Shown here piece after piece: positions 1-5,449 of a stretch of DNA of 5,449 nt. Both the position numbers and the translations under genes were made by a program. Source of the stretch: Thermodesulfovibrionales bacterium. Its GTDB lineage: Bacteria > Nitrospirota > Thermodesulfovibrionia > Thermodesulfovibrionales > SM23-35. Position 1 is the first letter of the stretch. The number at the start of each line of letters is the position of its first letter. The notes below the pieces were generated by a model, which did no database searches, was not told the origin of the DNA, and was given only the letters and a program-made list of their open reading frames with translations. The DNA lies in contig JAGUWT010000028.1 of NCBI GenBank assembly GCA_020062205.1, forward strand, positions 1 through 5,449, in the 5' to 3' direction.

Positions 1-1
1 C

Positions 2-580
2 TTTTATAAAAAAGGGGATGCGGTTTTTTATAAGACTGACCTTAGCACAGACCTTTATATCGTCATTTCAGGGAGACTCAAGGCTGTTCTGGAAGGTGTA
101 CATGGGAATGAGATTGTAATTTCTCAATTTGGAAAGGGCAGTTTCTTCGGTGAATTCAGTCTCCTGGATGGAAAGGGGAGGTCAGCAACCATAGTAGCAG
201 ATGATACCTCAGAGATTGCTATCCTGAAACGGGACGTATTCCTGGATCTGCTCAGAAAAGACTCTAAAATTGCAGTTGAGTTGATGGTTACCATGGTTGA
301 GAGGTTGAGAAAGGCAGACGAAATGATTGAGTCCTTAGCCTTTCTCGAAGTGAGTGAGAGACTAATGAAGATTTTCCTTGATGTTGCACAGGGTGAGGGT
401 GAAAAAGATAGTGGCTGTGTAAGGATTAAAAGATTGACCCACAGGGAACTTGCTGCACGAATTGGTTCATCGAGAGAGGCTGTTTCAAAGTGTATGAAGA
501 TGCTTACCTCAAAAGGTCTTGTCAAAGAGATTGAAGGGTATATCCTGATTACCCAGCAGGATGGAATGAAATATTTATAA
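2..580 (+). CDS. Crp/Fnr-family transcriptional regulator, 5'-truncated
   Basis: The frame is open from the window edge to TAA at 578-580 (192 residues visible). By comparison with E. coli CRP (209 aa), about 25-35 N-terminal residues are missing. Order: a cyclic-nucleotide-binding-type beta-roll (visible residues 1 to ~85) with a phosphate-binding-cassette motif GEFSLLDGKGRSA (50-62); a long dimerisation helix containing SLAFLEVSERL (CRP has NLAFLDVTGRI); then a C-terminal HTH_Crp winged helix (~145-185) with recognition helix SSREAVSKCMKML. Against CRP from memory, Glu72, Arg82 and Ser83 are kept (E51, R60, S61), Thr127/Ser128 become A105/D106, Arg180/Glu181 are kept (R158, E159) and Arg185 is Lys (K163). 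The protein should be a cytoplasmic DNA-binding dimer. Its effector is uncertain: cAMP, another nucleotide, or none. Fnr-type N-terminal cysteines cannot be judged because that end is absent. The gene is codirectional with the lipoprotein genes, and no convincing terminator follows it. Family assignment is secure; physiological role is not known. Confidence 0.95.
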   Translation, partial: FYKKGDAVFYKTDLSTDLYIVISGRLKAVLEGVHGNEIVISQFGKGSFFGEFSLLDGKGRSATIVADDTSEIAILKRDVFLDLLRKDSKIAVELMVTMVERLRKADEMIESLAFLEVSERLMKIFLDVAQGEGEKDSGCVRIKRLTHRELAARIGSSREAVSKCMKMLTSKGLVKEIEGYILITQQDGMKYL

Positions 581-628
581 CCCAGCATTCTTCTCTATTT
601 TCTACCAGAAATTTCGGGGAATTTTCCC

Positions 629-657
629 TTGACATTCATGATGCCATGTGAGATATT
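629..657 (+). promoter_or_regulatory. Sigma70-type promoter with extended -10, upstream of the large lipoprotein gene
   Basis: A perfect -35 hexamer TTGACA (629-634) is followed, after 17 bp, by GATATT (652-657; 4 of 6 to TATAAT). TGA directly before the hexamer (649-651) gives the extended -10 TGn motif. Transcription would start near 663-666, leaving a leader of about 110 nt before the ATG at 775. That leader would contain the tandem repeat and the G-loop hairpin. Motif positions are seen; activity is inferred. Confidence 0.6.
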
Positions 658-662
658 TAAGC

Positions 663-686
663 TAAGAGCATATTTAAGAGCATATT
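663..686 (+). repeat. Perfect tandem 12-bp repeat, two copies
   Basis: TAAGAGCATATT occurs at 663-674 and again, without a gap, at 675-686. The flanking ATATTTAAGC (653-662) looks like a degenerate third unit. The repeat sits at the predicted transcription start of the promoter at 629-657, where a regulator bound to two same-face sites (12 bp is close to one helical turn) could block or modulate initiation. It could also be a simple slippage duplication. The repeat is seen directly; its function is inferred. Confidence 0.75.
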
Positions 687-699
687 AATGAAAATAATA

Positions 700-727
700 C
701 ACTTAAAAATGGGGGGATTTTTAAGTG
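700..727 (+). promoter_or_regulatory. Perfect 11-bp dyad / leader hairpin with an all-G loop
   Basis: CACTTAAAAAT (700-710) and ATTTTTAAGTG (717-727) are exact reverse complements, separated by six G residues (711-716). In RNA this would be an A/U-rich 11-bp stem with a GGGGGG loop, lying 47 nt before the start codon in the predicted leader of the large lipoprotein gene. In DNA it is a 28-bp dyad that could bind a dimeric repressor. It is not a typical terminator: the stem is A/U-rich and no U-run follows. I recognise no known riboswitch class here. Confidence 0.65.
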
Positions 728-774
728 GAAATATCTAAATGTCCAAATGTCTAATCTAAAAGAAAGGGGGATGT

Positions 775-3228
775 ATGAGAAGCTTTAAAAAATATCTTTT
801 ACCCATCGCTCTCTTCAGCGCTCTTGCCCTCATCCTTGCAGGATGTGGCGGTGGTGGTGATGGAGGAGGCGGTGCAGCAGCACCATCGGGTACTTCATCA
901 GTAAAAATATCAGGCCTTGTTGGAAGTGGTGGTGTGAGTAGTGCAAGTATATCAAAGGCTCAAGCTCCTGGTAAAAACCCATTGGCGAATGCTATTGTAG
1001 AAATACTTTCCTATGATAAGAGTAACAAACTGACAGGAAGCATGACTACAATAACATTATCAACCGGAACTTTCAACACAAACATAACTCTCAGTAATAA
1101 CGGGGGATACATAATTATCAATGTTAAAAGGACAGGGTATGCAGATTACAGCAAGAGGATTGACTTTGAAACACCTGCCAATGTGAATATCAGTGCAATT
1201 CTTAATAGTGTTGTAACTGATATTATCCCTGTAAGCGGACAGACCGTTACCATTTCTTCATCTGGAAGAAAGGTAGTGAAGATTGCCTTATTTAAGGACA
1301 GGGGGACAGGGAAGCAGAGTATAGTTACTGGTAGTAAGATTGAATTAAGGAAACAACAGAATGGTACCCCACCAGATCTTCAGATAGAAATCCCGACAGA
1401 CACGCTTTCAGGAATTTCTTCTCTTAAGGCCGACCTTCGTTCCTTTGATCCTGTTACAGAGTCATCGAGTTTTCCCGGACAATTTATGGATAATAAGGGT
1501 AATAAAATTGTCTCGCTTGGGTTCGACTACATCAATCTGACAACAGATAAGGGGGAAAATCTCGGTGCAGCAACGGTCAAGGCGATTAAAGAGGGGAAAC
1601 TCACCAAGGCACAGGCAACAGGAACATATATAACAAGATGGATTGGCAGCACAAGCTGCTCCACCCTTTTAAAAGACTATTGCACAGGTTCAGCATCGGA
1701 TGATTCATTATGTAATGGTTTGACAACGGCGGAAAAGGCAGGTTTCAATGTCCCTGTCTATACATATAATCCTACTAATGGCACATGGATTATGCTCGGT
1801 ATCGGGACGCTTGTTAGAGACCTCGATGAAGATGGAGAAATTGATGATACTTATGTTATTCTCGATGGCACTACCCAAAATTACATAGACCAATGTAAGG
1901 CTAACTATAGCGGCAGTGGTGGTGAGTATCTGAGGATACTTGTAAGCAATGAGGACTTCATCAGACAATGGTGGAACCTCGATTATCCGCTTGTATTTGA
2001 GATACCAAAAGAGGTATGTATTGAAAAGACATTTTTATTGAGTGGACAACCTGTTGAGGGTATCTGGGTCGAACTTTATGATGATGACTATACTCCTCAA
2101 TCCTTCAATTACGCATGGGGCTCTACAGGGGCAGATGGAAAGGCGAAGTTAAAGGCTGCCCTGACAAATAACTCTGACACAGACAGGAGCGCTACCATTG
2201 AATACTGGGATCCTATAAATGATGAATGGGAAACTGAATCAGTTACACTTGGCGACTCACCTAATTGCACCACCAAAACAAATCCGATAACCAAACAGGC
2301 GGCATGTCAGGTAGAAGGATATGTAAAGGATAAAAGTGGTACAGCCCTGGCTAATCAGTATGTCTATATATACGGCTTAAACCCTTACTATTACAATGAT
2401 GCGGTGACAGATAATAATGGATACTTCAAGATGGATGCACGGTGCACCCCTGTTGTCCATGATGTATATGTAGGATGGGACTGGCAGCCAAAGAAGAGGT
2501 TTTCAGTAAATGGTAATACAAACGATTATCCTCAATCAGAACAAAATGATAATAGCACACTCGTAACATTGTCCGACATTGTTTTTGAGAACCAGGCACC
2601 ATATGCCTATGGATGGATTTACTCTGGATCTATTTTGGCAGGTGAATCCGCAGGAGTAGAGGTTTGGGGATGGGACAACGAGTGTGATAAACCTCTAAAC
2701 TGGGAAGTTAAGAACAATGTTAACACCCTTGCATCTGGAACATGGAATGATTGCTGGGGTGACTCCTATACTGAAATACCCTTCCAGAATGAAGGCACCT
2801 ATCCTCTGACTGTCAGTGTAACTGACTCTAAAGGGAAGACAGGGACTTCAGATATTGGAACAGTATATGTATCTGAAGCAGGGGCAAACACCCCGCCTAT
2901 TATTTATCTTGCCGATACTGACAATTATTTCCCAGCAAAGAATACGGAAATAACCCTTCGGGGAGGGGCTTACGACTGGGACAGCGCCAATCTGACAACA
3001 AATTGGTATGCTGATGGCGTAGCAATCCCCAACTGTTCTGATAGTTCCAATGAATACTGGATAGAAACAGCATGTACATATACGACACCAAATGTGGATG
3101 GCAAACTCATCCCCATAAAGTTTGAGGTTTCTGATGGTACCAATACAGTCTCATGGACTTTTGATATCTATGTAGGTGGTGTACCCGGAGGACTTGACAT
3201 CATAATTCAGAAGAAGGGTAGACGGTAA
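775..3228 (+). CDS. Large multi-domain secreted lipoprotein (carboxypeptidase-regulatory-like and PKD/Ig-like modules)
   Basis: An 817-residue predicted lipoprotein. The start at ATG 775 follows a purine-rich AAAGGGGG (763-770) after only 4 nt; the ATG at 771 is out of frame and stops after five codons. The signal peptide (MRSFKKY, then a hydrophobic core) ends in lipobox LAGC, with Cys24 as the lipidated residue and Gly, not Asp, at +2. This favours outer-membrane sorting. A Gly/Ala linker (25-37) follows. Beta-rich modules: a carboxypeptidase-regulatory-like segment ~43-145; a Lys/Thr-rich region of unclear fold ~146-270; a Cys-containing middle part with an EF-hand-like loop DLDEDGEIDD (349-358); further carboxypeptidase-regulatory-like units at ~413-495 and ~511-570; and two PKD/Ig-like domains, ~606-701 (opens NQAPYAYG) and ~705-801 (opens NTPPIIYL). 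About a dozen Cys beyond the lipid site suggest disulfides. No enzyme motif is seen. The protein ends in a basic tail, IIIQKKGRR. It is probably a structural or adhesive surface protein; ligand unknown. Confidence 0.9.
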   Translation: MRSFKKYLLPIALFSALALILAGCGGGGDGGGGAAAPSGTSSVKISGLVGSGGVSSASISKAQAPGKNPLANAIVEILSYDKSNKLTGSMTTITLSTGTFNTNITLSNNGGYIIINVKRTGYADYSKRIDFETPANVNISAILNSVVTDIIPVSGQTVTISSSGRKVVKIALFKDRGTGKQSIVTGSKIELRKQQNGTPPDLQIEIPTDTLSGISSLKADLRSFDPVTESSSFPGQFMDNKGNKIVSLGFDYINLTTDKGENLGAATVKAIKEGKLTKAQATGTYITRWIGSTSCSTLLKDYCTGSASDDSLCNGLTTAEKAGFNVPVYTYNPTNGTWIMLGIGTLVRDLDEDGEIDDTYVILDGTTQNYIDQCKANYSGSGGEYLRILVSNEDFIRQWWNLDYPLVFEIPKEVCIEKTFLLSGQPVEGIWVELYDDDYTPQSFNYAWGSTGADGKAKLKAALTNNSDTDRSATIEYWDPINDEWETESVTLGDSPNCTTKTNPITKQAACQVEGYVKDKSGTALANQYVYIYGLNPYYYNDAVTDNNGYFKMDARCTPVVHDVYVGWDWQPKKRFSVNGNTNDYPQSEQNDNSTLVTLSDIVFENQAPYAYGWIYSGSILAGESAGVEVWGWDNECDKPLNWEVKNNVNTLASGTWNDCWGDSYTEIPFQNEGTYPLTVSVTDSKGKTGTSDIGTVYVSEAGANTPPIIYLADTDNYFPAKNTEITLRGGAYDWDSANLTTNWYADGVAIPNCSDSSNEYWIETACTYTTPNVDGKLIPIKFEVSDGTNTVSWTFDIYVGGVPGGLDIIIQKKGRR

Positions 3229-3242
3229 AATAAAACTAAAAA

Positions 3243-3294
3243 AGGGGACTGTCCCAGATTTACGGACGAAGTCGTAGAATCGGGACTGTCCCCT
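3243..3294. repeat. REP-like palindromic element with GGGACTGTCCC ends
   Basis: AGGGGACTGTCCC (3243-3255) and GGGACTGTCCCCT (3282-3294) pair at 12 of 13 positions, the exception being a central T/T mismatch. Each arm is itself a near palindrome (GGGAC-T-GTCCC). Inside, GATTT (3257-3261) pairs with GAATC (3277-3281), counting one G/T pair, and ACG-AC (3262-3267, one bulged G) pairs with GTCGT (3271-3275) around a GAA loop. The whole folds into one 52-nt hairpin. It lies 14 nt after the stop of the upstream gene and 25 nt before the next ATG. The layout resembles REP/BIME-type or MITE-like elements moved by REP-associated tyrosine transposases (RAYT); the family link is from memory. It could stabilise the upstream mRNA or attenuate transcription into the next gene. 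No U-tract follows, so it is a poor intrinsic terminator. Confidence 0.8.
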
Positions 3295-3305
3295 AAGTAA
3301 TAAGA

Positions 3306-3312
3306 AAGGAGG
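3306..3312 (+). promoter_or_regulatory. Strong Shine-Dalgarno of the second lipoprotein gene
   Basis: AAGGAGG, a perfect anti-SD complement, lies 7 nt before the ATG at 3320 and fixes that start. It begins just 11 nt after the REP-like hairpin, so the site should remain single-stranded and accessible when the hairpin folds. Translation of this gene can therefore initiate independently of the gene upstream. Confidence 0.85.
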
Positions 3313-3319
3313 CTTAAAA

Positions 3320-4618
3320 ATGAGAAAAGTTATATTAATATTTGTTCTGCTACTCCTACCATTCATAGCCCTCTATGGCTGTGGAAGCGGAGGTAGTACA
3401 GCCGCAGGAGATAGCTCCACTGTCTCAAAGACTGGCAGTCTTGTAGTCGCTGCAAAGTTCCCGCAGAATGGCAAGCATGGCCAGATAGGGACAGCCCTGA
3501 TTGATGAGAATACAGCATCTATTTTGGTTGAGGTATACGACGCCATGGGTAATTATTATCCCCTTGAACTCACCCCTGATACTCCAGCTGATAGCATATC
3601 CGATATAGCTATAGGTTCTGTGTATATCTATATTTATACCTATGATTCATTAGAAAACATGCTGGATTATATGGAGATAGGAGGTAGGATTGAAGCGGGT
3701 GAGAACTACCTTGTTGCTACACTCATAAGGGGAGGCTGGAGTTTTGTGAACACCCAAGGGGCAGAAACATCTATTATACTTAACAAGACCTTCTCTGAAG
3801 CCACTGACACTTTAACCAGCTTCTGGATAATACCAGATTCTTACTATTATGCGAAGACCATGAAAAAGGCTACCATAGACGATACAGAATCATGGGGGTC
3901 TTCGTATTATGGAATCCAGTGGAATGGGTCAGGCCTTTCTACTTACTGCGATACAACGGGAACATGTTCAAGCGAAGTTGACTACCTCAACCAGTTCATA
4001 GGCCCGAGCACAAATAACAATGCCCTTGATGGTGGTTATATAGAACTTACGCCTAACACTAACTATCCAGATACTTATGATGAAGAGTCGTCAAACAGAT
4101 ACGCATTCTTCTTTGGCTTACCAGTTGACTTTTACGAATATGGATATGGGTCTGCTTCCATTCCGTATCTTGATGACCCTGATCTCATAGATGCTATAAA
4201 CACCTATGCTACAACAATGGTAACTGCATCTGATACCATTACAGGCTACATAATTGAGATGCTGAGTAAGAGCTATAGCTATACAGTGGTCTGCTATGAT
4301 GTAAATGGTGTTAGTCCTACATGCGGAGGTACTCCTAATTGTGAAATCACATGCCCAGGGGAAGCAGCAAAAGTAAGCACTTCTGTAAAGAAAGATGCAG
4401 TCAGGAAGGCAATTTCCAGAAAGGTTGGAAAGGCCCAGGCTGATGCGCAGGGCTGCTTCAGGGACCTTTCATACTCAGAGACAGACTCATATACTGATGT
4501 ATGGGACCTGGATGGTGATCTCCAGTGGGACGATCCTATGACTGTTGAATACAGCGTAAGCGGTAGTGGTGATGCATGCGGTCATGCCTTTATTGCAAAA
4601 GGCAGTCAGATTCCATAA
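3320..4618 (+). CDS. Predicted outer-membrane/surface lipoprotein of unknown function, Tyr- and Cys-rich
   Basis: A 432-residue protein that I do not recognise beyond its N-terminal third. The signal peptide MRKVILIFVLLLLPFIALYGC has lipobox LYGC, with Cys21 lipidated, Gly at +2 and then a Ser/Gly/Thr-rich linker. Residues ~39-142 form a likely beta-sandwich (GSLVVAAKFP, then ENTASILVEVYDAMGNYYPL, VYIYIYTYDS and AGENYLVATLIRGG), resembling the Ig-like/carboxypeptidase-regulatory-like modules common in secreted lipoproteins. The remainder (143-432) has no recognised fold. It contains about eight further Cys (CDTTGTC; a cluster of four around CYDVNG and CGGTPNCEITC; then C379 and one in DACGH), a Lys/Arg-rich probable helix at ~355-374 (KKDAVRKAISRKVGK) and an acidic DLDGD loop (396-400). 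About 30 Tyr are present. It probably shares a transcript with the 817-residue lipoprotein upstream (91-nt gap, REP-like hairpin between them) and is followed by a strong terminator. Cell-surface location is inferred. Confidence 0.88.
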   Translation: MRKVILIFVLLLLPFIALYGCGSGGSTAAGDSSTVSKTGSLVVAAKFPQNGKHGQIGTALIDENTASILVEVYDAMGNYYPLELTPDTPADSISDIAIGSVYIYIYTYDSLENMLDYMEIGGRIEAGENYLVATLIRGGWSFVNTQGAETSIILNKTFSEATDTLTSFWIIPDSYYYAKTMKKATIDDTESWGSSYYGIQWNGSGLSTYCDTTGTCSSEVDYLNQFIGPSTNNNALDGGYIELTPNTNYPDTYDEESSNRYAFFFGLPVDFYEYGYGSASIPYLDDPDLIDAINTYATTMVTASDTITGYIIEMLSKSYSYTVVCYDVNGVSPTCGGTPNCEITCPGEAAKVSTSVKKDAVRKAISRKVGKAQADAQGCFRDLSYSETDSYTDVWDLDGDLQWDDPMTVEYSVSGSGDACGHAFIAKGSQIP

Positions 4619-4642
4619 CAGGCATCAAATCAATTAAGAAGG

Positions 4643-4670
4643 TAATGCATTAAGGCAACTCGCATAATGC
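4643..4670. repeat. Small palindrome cluster built on TAATGC
   Basis: TAATGCATTA (4643-4652) is a perfect 10-bp palindrome, and a third TAATGC half-site follows at 4665-4670, forming a second inverted pair with GCATTA at 4647-4652 (12-nt loop). The cluster lies between the stop codon at 4618 and the terminator. It may be chance in A/T-rich DNA, or an alternative weak hairpin in the 3' untranslated region. Confidence 0.35.
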
Positions 4671-4671
4671 C

Positions 4672-4713
4672 AAATAAAGGGTGGGGCAAAAAGTCCCACC
4701 CTTTATTTTGTTT
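4672..4713 (+). terminator. Intrinsic (rho-independent) terminator of the lipoprotein unit
   Basis: A perfect 14-bp stem pairs 4672-4685 (AAATAAAGGGTGGG) with 4695-4708 (CCCACCCTTTATTT). The loop is 9 nt (GCAAAAAGT), and a T-rich tail, TTTTGTTT, spans 4706-4713. The G/C-rich top of the stem and the T-run are the classical form. The A-rich flank upstream of the stem gives only a short U-tract on the opposite strand. It ends the transcript 54 nt after the second lipoprotein gene and insulates the protease gene from it. Confidence 0.92.
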
Positions 4714-4731
4714 ATGACTTAGTATGAATTT

Positions 4732-4740
4732 TGGTAAAAT
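4732..4740 (+). promoter_or_regulatory. Candidate extended -10 promoter for the protease gene
   Basis: TGG directly precedes TAAAAT (4735-4740; 5 of 6 to TATAAT), giving the TGn extended -10 pattern. The matching -35 position (4712-4717, TTATGA) is poor. An alternative -10, TATACT (4746-4751), lies a little downstream but has no good -35 either. Because a terminator precedes this region, the protease needs its own promoter. Choosing between the two candidates is guesswork. Confidence 0.35.
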
Positions 4741-4787
4741 GTTTTTATACTTTGATGAGATAGCAAAGGTGGACAGATTTAGGCGTA

Positions 4788-5449
4788 ATGAAAAGGCTAC
4801 TAATAGTCCTTATCTTATTAGGGATTTTGTCCTGTGGAGATGAGCAGGCTGTCGTCAACCCTCAAAATACCGAGCCCTCCTCAAATAGCAACCTCTATGT
4901 AGAAGGAGAATTGCTCGTAAAATTCAAGACAAGCACAAGGAGGACATCTATCAATGCTATTCACAGGGCAGTTAGAGCAACCGTCAAAAAAAGATTTGAG
5001 ACCCTCAACATTGAACATATCAAACTGCCTAAGGGACATACTGTAGAGGAGGCTCTGAAGCTTTACAGGGAAGACCCAGATGTTGAATACGCAGAGCCAA
5101 ACTATATTGTAAGAAAGGCAGTTATTCCAAATGATACCTATTTTAATCTCCAGTGGGGATTAAATAACACGGGCCAGATTATAGATGGGGTTTCAGGTAC
5201 CCCTGATGCTGACATAGATGCACCGGAGGCATGGGATATCCATTCAGGAAATGGTGGCATTATTGTTGCGGTCATAGATACAGGGGTGGATTACAACCAT
5301 CCCGACCTTTCAGCAAATATATGGGTTAATACAAATGAAATTCCAGGTAATGGAAAAGATGATGACGGGAATGGATTTGTAGACGATATCAGGGGATGGA
5401 ATTTTGCATACAATAATAACAATCCTATGGATGATGATGTGGATGGTCA
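4788..5449 (+). CDS. Subtilisin-like (peptidase S8) lipoprotein protease, 3'-truncated by the window
   Basis: The frame from ATG 4788 stays open to the window end (220 codons visible). No in-frame start exists between this ATG and a TAG at 4761. The Shine-Dalgarno is weak (around TAGGCG, 4780-4785), so translation may be modest. The signal peptide MKRLLIVLILLGILSC ends in an ILSC lipobox with Cys16 lipidated, so the enzyme is predicted to be membrane-tethered; most bacterial subtilases are free exoenzymes. Residues ~37-108 match the S8 propeptide/inhibitor I9 type (YVEGELLVKFK ... DPDVEYAEPNYIV), which acts as intramolecular chaperone and inhibitor until autocleaved. The catalytic domain starts near 113 (NDTYFNLQWGLNNTGQ), with the catalytic Asp in AVIDTGVDYNHPDL at D164. 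A Ca-binding-type loop DDDGNGFVDD (191-200) follows. The window ends in DDDVDG plus CA, exactly where the HGTHVAG motif with catalytic His is expected (~221). The Ser motif lies outside. It probably degrades or matures surface or extracellular protein. Confidence 0.93.
   Translation, partial: MKRLLIVLILLGILSCGDEQAVVNPQNTEPSSNSNLYVEGELLVKFKTSTRRTSINAIHRAVRATVKKRFETLNIEHIKLPKGHTVEEALKLYREDPDVEYAEPNYIVRKAVIPNDTYFNLQWGLNNTGQIIDGVSGTPDADIDAPEAWDIHSGNGGIIVAVIDTGVDYNHPDLSANIWVNTNEIPGNGKDDDGNGFVDDIRGWNFAYNNNNPMDDDVDG

Noticed and set aside
124..588. Antisense open frame opposite the Crp-family gene
   Set aside because: It lies wholly opposite a clear regulator, has no start signals, and its protein has no recognisable motif. 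It is a shadow of the real gene.
609..628. Possible terminator of the Crp-family gene around GGGGAATTTTCCC
   Set aside because: The palindrome leaves a 2-nt loop, the alternative pairing is only 5 A/T pairs, and no T-run follows a stable stem.
647..662. TGTGA half-site upstream of the large lipoprotein, as a Crp operator
   Set aside because: The partner position (658-662, TAAGC) does not match TCACA, and the TGTGA overlaps the extended -10. One half-site in A/T-rich DNA is weak evidence.
700..727. G6 hairpin as an intrinsic terminator or known riboswitch
   Set aside because: The stem is almost all A/U, no U-tract follows, and none of the conserved cores of common riboswitch classes is recognisable.
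3151..3366. Antisense open frame ending near the REP-like element (contains SGTVPFF)
   Set aside because: Its only familiar part is the conceptual translation of the palindromic arm, which commonly creates false genes. It overlaps both real lipoprotein genes.
775..4618. Multihaem cytochrome or enzyme activity in the Cys-rich lipoproteins
   Set aside because: No CxxCH motif is present in either protein, and no catalytic motif was found.
4752..4766. TTGAT-N4 sequence upstream of the protease as an Fnr-like box
   Set aside because: The second half is TAGCA rather than ATCAA, so the dyad fails.

Overview
The window (5449 bp, roughly 43-45% G+C by eye) comes from a Gram-negative bacterium: three consecutive genes encode proteins with lipoprotein signal peptides and the lipobox pattern of outer-membrane or surface lipoproteins. 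The style of these proteins (Gly-rich linkers, carboxypeptidase-regulatory-like and PKD/Ig-like modules, Ca-binding Asp loops) and the GGGACTGTCCC palindromic element would fit Nitrospirota, Desulfobacterota/deltaproteobacteria or related uncultured subsurface lineages. That placement is an inference of low confidence. No rRNA, tRNA, CRISPR array or transposase gene is visible.

Layout, all on the + strand. (1) 2-580: a 5'-truncated Crp/Fnr-family transcription regulator. (2) 581-774: a 194-bp regulatory intergenic region with a good extended -10 promoter (629-657), a perfect tandem 12-bp repeat (663-686) and a perfect 11-bp dyad whose loop is six G residues (700-727). (3) 775-3228: an 817-residue multi-domain lipoprotein. 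(4) 3229-3319: a short gap holding a near-perfect 52-nt REP-like hairpin (3243-3294) and a strong Shine-Dalgarno. (5) 3320-4618: a 432-residue lipoprotein of unknown function, rich in Tyr and Cys. (6) 4619-4787: a small TAATGC palindrome cluster, a textbook intrinsic terminator (4672-4713) and a weak extended -10 promoter candidate. (7) 4788-5449: the N-terminal part of a lipoprotein-anchored subtilisin-like (S8) protease. It has an I9-type propeptide and the catalytic Asp, and the window ends where the catalytic His motif is expected.

Reading of the locus: the two lipoprotein genes look like one transcription unit, from the promoter at about 630 to the terminator at about 4700, with a REP-like hairpin between them that could set their relative expression. 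The protease has its own unit. A Crp-like regulator immediately upstream is a candidate controller, but no convincing Crp site is visible here. The main points of interest are the unusual 5' leader of the large lipoprotein, the REP-like element, a Crp homologue with changed cAMP-contact positions but a conserved DNA-reading helix, and a poorly characterised group of surface lipoproteins beside a protease. Nothing here proves a new system.
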